From the NCBI RefSeq assembly GCF_003402475.1, contig NZ_BFAB01000001.1, positions 1-64,000 on the forward strand: a stretch of DNA of 64,000 nt. The letters are read 5' to 3'. Positions 58,462-64,000 of the stretch are shown here, in pieces. How positions within the stretch are numbered: the stretch's first letter is position 1; the number at the start of each line of letters is the position of its first letter. The position numbers and the translations under genes were made by a program. The notes beneath the pieces are model-generated. The model saw only the letters and a program-made list of their open reading frames with translations. It was not told where the DNA came from and made no database searches. This DNA comes from Mycobacterium sp. MFM001. GTDB taxonomy: Bacteria; Actinomycetota; Actinomycetes; Mycobacteriales; Mycobacteriaceae.

Positions 58462-59820
58462 TCACCGAAGTGAGACAGTGCGCACCGGTGCGGCGACGCT
58501 CATGACCACCGGGCCGCGCGGATGCAGCGTGATATCGGCGCGCGGGCGCACGACCGTACCGGGCAGCAGATCCAGGCGGGCCGACTGTGCCAGCGTGGCC
58601 AGCGCCATCGTCGCTTCCAGCTGCGCAAGGCCGGCACCCACGCAGATGCGGCGACCTCCGCCGAACGGCAAGAACACGTACCGCGGCCGTTTCGCCGCCT
58701 CGTCGGAGAGGAATCGGCGTGGGTCGAATCCCTCGGGGTTGGGCCAGAATTCGCGGTGGTGATGCAGCAGGTAGGGCGAAATCGCCACGGTGTCACCGGG
58801 GGTCACCTCGACACCGGCGATGTTGTCGGCGGCGACCGCGTCGCGCTCGATGGTCCATGCCGGCGGATACAGCCGCATGGTCTCGGACACCACCGCCTGC
58901 GTCCATTCCAGTGATGCCATGTCGTCGGCCTGCGGGTCTTTGTTGCCGACCACTTCGTCAACCTCGGCGACCAACCGGTCGCGCGCTGCCGGATAGCGCG
59001 ACAACAACGTCAATGCCCACGTCAGTGTGTTGGAGGTGGTTTCGTGGCCGGCCAGCACCAACGTCATCACCTCGTCCTGAATCTCGTTGCGGCTCAATGG
59101 CTCCTCGTCCGCTTCGGCGGTGAGCAGCAGATCCAGCAGGTCGCTGGGCTCGTCGTGCGGAGTGGCGATGCGCGCGTCGACGATTCGGGTGACCAGTGAA
59201 TCCAGCGTGGTCGCGGCACGACCGGCACCGGGGATCAAGTGCTCGGCCAGCCACCGCGCCCGCTGGGGCGAGCCAACGCCGGACAGCGCAATGCTGGCCA
59301 TCACCGCGGCGCTCTGCAGCCGGGCAACCGCACGCCCCACGGGCTGGGCGTCGGCGGCCAGGTCGATACCGAACAGCACCCGCCCGATCACCTGCATAGT
59401 GAGTGTCCGCATTTCGTCGGCCACGTCGACGGTGGTTCCCGGCGCCCACTGGTTCGCCCGGTTCCGGGCGGCCGCGACGACGGCCGGGGCGAACGATTGC
59501 ACGTGGCGGTGGCTGAACACCGGCTGGACCAGGCGGCGGTGCCGCTGCCAGGTCCGGCCCTCACTGGTCAGCAGGCCGTCGCCGAGAATCGCCTTCAGCG
59601 GGCGGTAGGTGAAGGCCTTGACGTAGCGGTCCTGGTGCGCGACGAGCAGGTGTTCGGCGTGTTCGGGGTGGCTGAGCAGGAAGTAGGTGTGCTTGGCCGT
59701 CAGGGGGATTCGCACGGCGTCGCCGTAGTCGCGGTGAAGCGCGATGTAGGCGGCCAGTGGGTCGCGCAGCATCTGCGCCCAGTACCGCAATGATTGGCGG
59801 CGTGACGGCCCGGACACCAT
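58462..59820 (-). CDS. Cytochrome P450
   Basis: 452 residues from ATG at 59820. I-helix LVLAGHETTSNTLTW, K-helix ETMRLYPP (ExxR) and the haem ligand motif FLPFGGGRRICVGAGLAQ near 390-407. The AGHETT and N-terminal YGDAVRIPL features place it near CYP4/CYP102-like fatty-acid or alkane hydroxylases, though the subfamily is unassigned. The start codon lies inside a palindrome shared with the divergent TetR gene, so TetR control is likely. Confidence 0.93.
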   Translation of the reverse strand: MVSGPSRRQSLRYWAQMLRDPLAAYIALHRDYGDAVRIPLTAKHTYFLLSHPEHAEHLLVAHQDRYVKAFTYRPLKAILGDGLLTSEGRTWQRHRRLVQPVFSHRHVQSFAPAVVAAARNRANQWAPGTTVDVADEMRTLTMQVIGRVLFGIDLAADAQPVGRAVARLQSAAVMASIALSGVGSPQRARWLAEHLIPGAGRAATTLDSLVTRIVDARIATPHDEPSDLLDLLLTAEADEEPLSRNEIQDEVMTLVLAGHETTSNTLTWALTLLSRYPAARDRLVAEVDEVVGNKDPQADDMASLEWTQAVVSETMRLYPPAWTIERDAVAADNIAGVEVTPGDTVAISPYLLHHHREFWPNPEGFDPRRFLSDEAAKRPRYVFLPFGGGRRICVGAGLAQLEATMALATLAQSARLDLLPGTVVRPRADITLHPRGPVVMSVAAPVRTVSLR

Positions 59821-59849
59821 ACTTCGGTATGATACAGCTGTCTTAAGAC
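59818..59849. promoter_or_regulatory. Operator region between the P450 and TetR genes
   Basis: Contains CATAC-TTCG-GTATG (59818-59831), which covers the P450 start codon, and the perfect palindrome GTCTTAAGAC (59840-59849). Both lie in the 47-base gap between the divergent starts. Confidence 0.6.
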
Positions 59850-59867
59850 ATTTGTGCAAGGAGTTTG

Positions 59868-60407
59868 ATGGGCAACCGCGAGGCCCTGCTGGAAGCGGCG
59901 ATCGTGTGTCTTCGCGAACACGGATTCGGCGGCACCCGTGCACGCGATCTGGCGAGCACCGCCGGGGTCAGCCTCGGCGCCATCCGCTATCACTTCGGTT
60001 CGACCGAGGCGTTGTTGAATGCGGCGATCGTCGAGAGTTCTCGACGGTGGATCAAAAGCTTTCAGACCTCGATGGCGGCGGACGCAGAGACCGGTGTCGC
60101 CGATGCGGCCGACGGGTTGTACGACGTCTTCGAGGCGCACCGGGAACTGCTGGCCGGCTTCGTCGAGGCATTCGCGCACGCGCAGCGCTCCGAGCACGCC
60201 CGACGCGAATTAGCCAGCTACTACGACGAATTCCGCCGTGATATCGCGGCGGCGCTGGGTGGCGGTTCCGGCGCCGAGTCGGTGGCGTCGATCCTGCTCG
60301 CTCTTGTCGACGGGCTGATGGTGCAGTGGATCCTCGACCCGTCGCGGCGTCCGGAACCAGATGTGCTGCGACGGGCGGTCGGCGCCTTGGCGGCGGCCAC
60401 GCGTTGA
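59868..60407 (+). CDS. TetR-family regulator divergent from the P450 gene
   Basis: 179 residues from ATG at 59868 with AAGGAG upstream. The HTH reads TRARDLASTAGVSLGAIRYHFGSTEALL (about 22-49). A helical ligand domain follows. The short divergent gap with two palindromes indicates that it represses itself and the P450. The ligand may be the P450 substrate; inferred. Confidence 0.88.
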   Translation: MGNREALLEAAIVCLREHGFGGTRARDLASTAGVSLGAIRYHFGSTEALLNAAIVESSRRWIKSFQTSMAADAETGVADAADGLYDVFEAHRELLAGFVEAFAHAQRSEHARRELASYYDEFRRDIAAALGGGSGAESVASILLALVDGLMVQWILDPSRRPEPDVLRRAVGALAAATR

Positions 60408-60408
60408 C

Positions 60409-60457
60409 TCTGCGGTTATGGCGCAAAAGTTCGAGAGGCCCGCGCCGTGGACGCAGA
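60409..60457. terminator. Imperfect hairpin between convergent genes
   Basis: The arms 60409-60424 (TCTGCGGTTATGGCGC) and 60442-60457 pair at 12 Watson-Crick and 3 wobble positions of 16. It sits in the 56-base gap between the convergent TetR and Rv0311-like genes; a probable bidirectional terminator. Confidence 0.45.
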
Positions 60458-60463
60458 ATGAAT

Positions 60464-61702
60464 TCAGACCACAGTGAGCGGTAGTGATCGCCGCGGCTGG
60501 AACTGGAACGTCGAACCGCCGCTGACCTTGGCCACCGACACCTCCGGCAGTTCCTTTGCCGCGGTGTCTGTTTCGGCGAATTCGGCAGTCCAGTCGGTGC
60601 TGGTCCCGCTGGCCTGCACTGCGACGTATGGGTCCACCGCGGTGGCGATCGCCTGCAGCGGCTGCGTCGACTCGGGCGAGCACAGCGACATCCAGGCACC
60701 GTCGTCGTGGGCCGGTGAATGGCGGACGACCAACCGGTCCGTCACATCTGCGTCGACGTAGCCAGCAGGATTCAGCAGCGGATGTAACTCCAACACCTTG
60801 AGAACGCCCTCGACGCCGGCGGGCAGCGACAGCGCCCGGTGAATGCGTTCGGCGCCGAGTCCGGCCACGCCGATCAACTGGCGAGTGCCCACGGAGGCGG
60901 CCACATCATCTGTGCAGCGAGCCCGCACCGCGATCGCAAACGACAGATACAACAGATGCATCTGCAGGCAGACCTCGTCGGCCATGCGCACCAGCGCCGA
61001 ATGCGAAAAGGCGCCGAAGTCCAGGTCGGACACCAGCGGGCCCGAGTAGTCGGGCTGGCCTTCCTCAGACCGATTGACATCCGGGAGTTCCCATGTGGCA
61101 GCGCGGGTTTGGCGCACGACGCCCAGCGCCGGAATACCCTCGGCAGGCGGATACGACTCGTCGATGATCACCGTCCACGCACAGTGCGGATGCCGGTCCG
61201 ACGGCTCCCGCGGCGGCCGATGGATCGGCCGCATCTGCGCGCGCGGGTTGGTCGCCACCGCGGTCGCGTCGAACGTCGGGTCCTCGATCGTGTGGCACAT
61301 GCCGAAGACGTACTCGTCGCCCATCGGCTCCACGTCGAGCAGCGCGCCGCAGTGGTCGAGATGGAATTCGCCGTGCCAGCGGTCGTGAACGGTGTAGCGG
61401 AAATCCATGAACTGTGGCGGCGCGCCGATGTCGAGCTGCAGGCCCTTGAAGATGGTGGGCACGTCGTCGCCCTCGTACTTGAGAGCCCGCTGCATCCGTT
61501 TGGTGTAGACCGGGCTGGCGCCGGCCCACTCCTCGATCGCGATCTGCAGCATCTCCTCGCGACCGAATTCCTGGATGCACCACGCCATGCCGGACCGGTC
61601 GATCATGTGCCCGATCAACAGCAGCTCGGGAACCAGAACGGCAAGCTGCTCACGGGACAGCCGCGCATAGCGAGATCGACTCACCTGCCCAAAAATAGTC
61701 AT
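60464..61702 (-). CDS. Conserved hypothetical protein (Rv0311-like)
   Basis: 412 residues, ATG at 61702. It shows MAWCIQEFGREEMLQIAIEEW near 40-60, a His/Cys-rich central part (HDRWHGEFHLDHCGAL, FGMCHTIEDP) and CAWTVIIDESYPP. The His/Cys/Asp content hints at a metal or cofactor site, but I recognise no family beyond the Rv0311 group, which I recall at 409 residues. The start codon overlaps a perfect palindrome shared with the divergent TetR gene. Confidence 0.78.
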   Translation of the reverse strand: MTIFGQVSRSRYARLSREQLAVLVPELLLIGHMIDRSGMAWCIQEFGREEMLQIAIEEWAGASPVYTKRMQRALKYEGDDVPTIFKGLQLDIGAPPQFMDFRYTVHDRWHGEFHLDHCGALLDVEPMGDEYVFGMCHTIEDPTFDATAVATNPRAQMRPIHRPPREPSDRHPHCAWTVIIDESYPPAEGIPALGVVRQTRAATWELPDVNRSEEGQPDYSGPLVSDLDFGAFSHSALVRMADEVCLQMHLLYLSFAIAVRARCTDDVAASVGTRQLIGVAGLGAERIHRALSLPAGVEGVLKVLELHPLLNPAGYVDADVTDRLVVRHSPAHDDGAWMSLCSPESTQPLQAIATAVDPYVAVQASGTSTDWTAEFAETDTAAKELPEVSVAKVSGGSTFQFQPRRSLPLTVV

Positions 61703-61708
61703 GACTAT
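61695..61708. promoter_or_regulatory. Perfect palindrome over the Rv0311-like start
   Basis: ATAGTCATGACTAT, a perfect 14-bp palindrome. The start codon of the minus-strand gene (61700-61702) lies inside it, and the divergent TetR gene starts 15 bases away. It is a strong candidate for the TetR operator. Confidence 0.7.
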
Positions 61709-61723
61709 GTTATAAAGTCAACA

Positions 61724-62332
61724 ATGTCCATTACCGCAGGTGCCGCCCCTACCAGGCAGACGACCGCGCCACGCAAACGCGGCGACGACACCCGCGCAAA
61801 GATCATCGACGAAACGGTCCGCTGCATCGCCGAGGAGGGCTTCGGCGCCGCCACCGCCAAGCACGTCGCCGAACGCGCCGGCGTGACGTGGGGGGTCATC
61901 CAGTACCACTTCGGCGACCGCAACGGACTGCTGATGGCCGTCGTCGACGACGGCGTCGCCAAGCTGATCGAATCGCTGTCGTCGGCCGACGTCGGCGAGC
62001 TGCCGCTGCGCGAGCGCATCGAGGTCGTCGTCGACACCGCATGGAGCTGTTACGCCAGCCCCACCTCGCTGGCCGCCTTCGAGATCCTGCGGGCCACCCG
62101 CTGGAGCTCAAGGCGGCATCTCGTCGAGATGAACGACGCGATCAATCAGTTGGGCCGGCTGATTACCGACGATCCCGCCAATGACGGTGTGGCCGAGGTG
62201 ATTTGGGCCGCACTGCGCGGTGTGGTGTTGGCACAGATGATCATGGGCGTGCCAGTCGACTGGCAGCGAGAACGCCGCGCGCTGATCGACATGGTGACGC
62301 ACTATCTCCAGCGCTGTGCTCCAATGTCGTGA
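61724..62332 (+). CDS. TetR-family regulator
   Basis: 202 residues from ATG at 61724; longer upstream in-frame sequence is antisense to the Rv0311-like gene. The HTH reads FGAATAKHVAERAGVTWGVIQYHFGDRNGLL (about 40-70). The C-terminal part resembles TetR_C_33-type domains. It overlaps the SnoaL-like gene by one base, so they share a transcript, and controls itself and the divergent gene through the palindrome at 61695. Confidence 0.88.
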   Translation: MSITAGAAPTRQTTAPRKRGDDTRAKIIDETVRCIAEEGFGAATAKHVAERAGVTWGVIQYHFGDRNGLLMAVVDDGVAKLIESLSSADVGELPLRERIEVVVDTAWSCYASPTSLAAFEILRATRWSSRRHLVEMNDAINQLGRLITDDPANDGVAEVIWAALRGVVLAQMIMGVPVDWQRERRALIDMVTHYLQRCAPMS

Positions 62333-62796
62333 TGAGCTCCCACGACGACATCGCAGCGATCAAGCAGGTCAAGTACCGGTACCTGCGCGGGCTGGACACG
62401 AAGCACTGGGACGACTTCGCCGCGACCCTCACCGAGGACGTCCAAGGCGACTACGGGTCGTCGGTCGGCGAAGAGCTGCATTTCACCAACCGCAACGATC
62501 TGGTCGACTACATGCGTTCGGCGTTGGGCCCGAACATCATCACCGAACACCGGGTGACCCACCCCGAGATCACGGTCAACGGCGACGAGGCGTCGGGTAC
62601 CTGGTATCTGCAGGATCGTGTCATCGTCGCCGAGTTCGACTTCATGCTGATCGGCGCGGCGTTCTACCGCGACCGCTACCGGCGCACCGCCGACGGCTGG
62701 CGGATCTGCGCGACGGGATACGACCGCACTTACGAGGCGACAATGTCGTTGGCGGGCCTCGACTTCAAGGTGAAACCCGGTCGCGCGCTGGCTTAG
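62332..62796 (+). CDS. SnoaL-like domain protein (Rv0310c-like)
   Basis: 154 residues from ATG at 62332, overlapping the TetR stop (TGATG). NTF2/SnoaL_4-like fold with IAAIKQVKYRYLRGLDTKHWDDFAATLT and a conserved VGEELHFTNRNDLVDYM region, WYLQDRVIVAEF and GWRICATGYDRTYEA. Proteins of this type act as small dehydratases or isomerases on ring substrates; the role here is unknown. Context matches Rv0310c. Confidence 0.85.
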   Translation: MSSHDDIAAIKQVKYRYLRGLDTKHWDDFAATLTEDVQGDYGSSVGEELHFTNRNDLVDYMRSALGPNIITEHRVTHPEITVNGDEASGTWYLQDRVIVAEFDFMLIGAAFYRDRYRRTADGWRICATGYDRTYEATMSLAGLDFKVKPGRALA

Positions 62797-62871
62797 ACCA
62801 CCGCGAGTGTGAACGACGCGACGCGACACGCCGAAAGCCTGCCGCACAATTCACAGTCGGGGGCGAAGCAC

Positions 62872-63528
62872 CTACTTCGTGATCGCGATCAGCGCGCCGG
62901 GTCGCAACCATCGGATGATCTGCACCAGCGTGTTGTCGTCGATCGCCACGCATCCCGCGGTCGGTCCGCCGTCGGTGGTGTGGAAGAAGAACGCGGCGCC
63001 GTCGCCGGGGACCTTGGCCTTGTTGACGCCCATCACCACCGCGTGTTTGTACTGCGGGATCTCGAGATTCTCGCTGGCGTTCGTGTCGAACGGGCACTGC
63101 GCTTTCTGACAGACCTGCATGGTGTTGAAGGTCGGGCTGTGGTCGTCGCCGTTCCACCAATGGTTCGGGCCGACCTGCGTGTACGGCAGTCCACCACCGG
63201 GATTCGGTGCAGTGCCGAACGCGGAGTCCAGTGAATAGACCCCCATCGGTGTGGCGGGGTAACCGCTCTTGGCCTTGGGCGCCAAACCCGCCGACCCGAC
63301 GTGAGTCGGGATCCCGACACCGATGGGCTGCCAACCGGTGGCGGTGCGCTGGTAGACGTCCATCTTGGCGTTCGAACCGCCTACTCCCACAACGGAAACC
63401 ACTTGGGTGGCGTTGCCGACGGACGGCGCGAACCACGGCGTACCGACCGCAGCGCCCGGGGGTGCGCCGGCCACCATCACGCAGGTTGCGCACAGCGCAG
63501 CGCAAAGCGAGCCCAGTAGTCGGCGCAT
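62872..63528 (-). CDS. Exported L,D-transpeptidase-like protein (Rv0309-like)
   Basis: 218 residues from ATG at 63528, exactly the length I recall for Rv0309. A signal peptide (about 1-28), then a YkuD-like domain with MDVYQRTATGWQPIGVG, SGYPATPMGVYSLDSAFGTA, PQYKHAVVMGVNK and FFFHTTDGGPTAGCVAID, in which His and Cys match the L,D-transpeptidase catalytic pair although the motif is GPTAGC, not SHGC. It may therefore cross-link or modify peptidoglycan. Convergent with the SnoaL-like gene. Confidence 0.9.
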   Translation of the reverse strand: MRRLLGSLCAALCATCVMVAGAPPGAAVGTPWFAPSVGNATQVVSVVGVGGSNAKMDVYQRTATGWQPIGVGIPTHVGSAGLAPKAKSGYPATPMGVYSLDSAFGTAPNPGGGLPYTQVGPNHWWNGDDHSPTFNTMQVCQKAQCPFDTNASENLEIPQYKHAVVMGVNKAKVPGDGAAFFFHTTDGGPTAGCVAIDDNTLVQIIRWLRPGALIAITK

Positions 63529-63736
63529 CGTTTCATCGTCAACGCCGAACAATCTCAGCGTCAAGTAAAGGTTTAGCCTCGATCCGGTCACTGCCCGGCC
63601 GCGACACAGCCGTCGCGTCCCGCCGATCCCAGCTTTCGTCTATATGATCGGCAACCGATGTCCTTGTCCAGCAATGACAAACGTTGACAGCGTCGTCTTC
63701 ACAGCACATTGATCGCGAGGTTTATGAGAGCACGAG

Positions 63737-64000
63737 ATGACGCAGTCTGACGGAGGCAACACGACCCGGCTCGCCGTGGTGAGCGGGCCGAACGAGCTGC
63801 CGCTGACGGTCTGGCTGGGCTCGGCGATGTACACCTTTCCCGCCGAACGCGACGTCATCGTCGGCCGCGATCGTGACTGCGACATCTGTCTGCACGACGG
63901 CAACCCGGCCGACCTGACGCTGATTTCGCGCATTCACGCGATTCTGCGGTTCGACGACGGGCGGTGGGTCGTCGTCGACAAAAGCCAGAACGGGGTGTAC
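63737..64000 (+). CDS. FHA-domain protein, 5' end only
   Basis: ATG at 63737 opens a frame that runs off the window (88 codons). It encodes an FHA domain: TFPAERDVIVGRDRDCDICL carries the conserved GRD pair, and LISRIHAILRFDDGRWVVVD the SxxH phosphothreonine-binding motif, then SQNGVY in place of SxNGT. FHA domains bind phosphothreonine on Ser/Thr kinase targets. The arrangement, with FHA at the very N-terminus, recalls the ABC transporter Rv1747, but the rest is not visible. Confidence 0.82.
   Translation, partial: MTQSDGGNTTRLAVVSGPNELPLTVWLGSAMYTFPAERDVIVGRDRDCDICLHDGNPADLTLISRIHAILRFDDGRWVVVDKSQNGVY

Noticed and set aside
62804..62850. Weak inverted repeat between the SnoaL-like and Rv0309-like genes
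   Set aside because: About 10 of 13 positions pair (CGAGTGTGAA with TTCACAGTCG) with mismatches; too weak to call as a terminator.

Overview
The window is high-GC DNA from a Mycobacterium, most likely a slow-growing non-tuberculous species. The evidence is the gene content (TtfA, HspR-controlled dnaK-grpE-dnaJ1-hspR, MmpS/MmpL, F420-type luciferase-like oxidoreductases, UdgA, Dcd, a mycothiol-type maleylpyruvate isomerase homologue) and the gene order. From memory of M. tuberculosis H37Rv, the backbone corresponds to roughly Rv0309-Rv0385 in inverted orientation, with blocks absent or rearranged. The homology calls are from recall and motif reading, not from a database search.

Layout. 1-14.8 kb: start of ttfA, clpB with an HspR (HAIR) operator, a proline-rich membrane protein, an ArsR/SRPBCC pair, a GAP-family transporter, aquaporin, a globin-reductase, an aldose epimerase, then hspR-dnaJ1-grpE-dnaK with two HAIR-like operators, and an asparagine-type permease coupled to a 60-residue membrane protein. 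14.8-20.2 kb: a TetR/enoyl-CoA hydratase pair and a tetR-mmpS-mmpL unit whose mmpS is frameshifted. 20.2-26.3 kb: a molybdenum hydroxylase locus (MobA-like and XdhC on one strand; large subunit, CoxG, medium and small subunits on the other). 26.3-29.6 kb: two luciferase-like oxidoreductases, a diiron-type metallo-beta-lactamase-fold protein and a lipoprotein.

29.6-36.4 kb: three tandem paralogous single-pass proteins with threonine-rich tails, an Hsp70/actin-fold protein with a similar tail, and the large Fe-S reductase (Rv0338c-like) behind a tandem palindrome. 36.4-46.8 kb: a membrane protein, aspC, a DUF732 protein, rmlA, small enzymes, udgA, two DUF7159-type membrane proteins with Gly/His-rich tails, and dcd. 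46.9-48.3 kb: tRNA-Gly(CCC) followed by an accessory HTH/nucleotidyltransferase pair resembling a toxin-antitoxin module. 48.5-58.4 kb: L,D-transpeptidase, small enzymes, an M15-like exported protein, an acyl-CoA ligase, a GH16 glucanase, and a third DUF7159-type protein next to an Rv0312-type protein. 58.4-64 kb: a P450/TetR divergent pair, an Rv0311-like gene opposite a TetR, a SnoaL-like protein, an exported YkuD-like protein and the start of an FHA-domain gene.

The most unusual theme is a dispersed set of at least five proteins with a cytoplasmic actin/Hsp70-like domain, one membrane helix and a long low-complexity Pro/Thr/Gly tail expected outside the membrane. Three more proteins look like the same membrane-plus-tail part without the ATPase-like domain. 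They sit among envelope-remodelling genes. No insertion sequence, CRISPR array or rRNA was seen.
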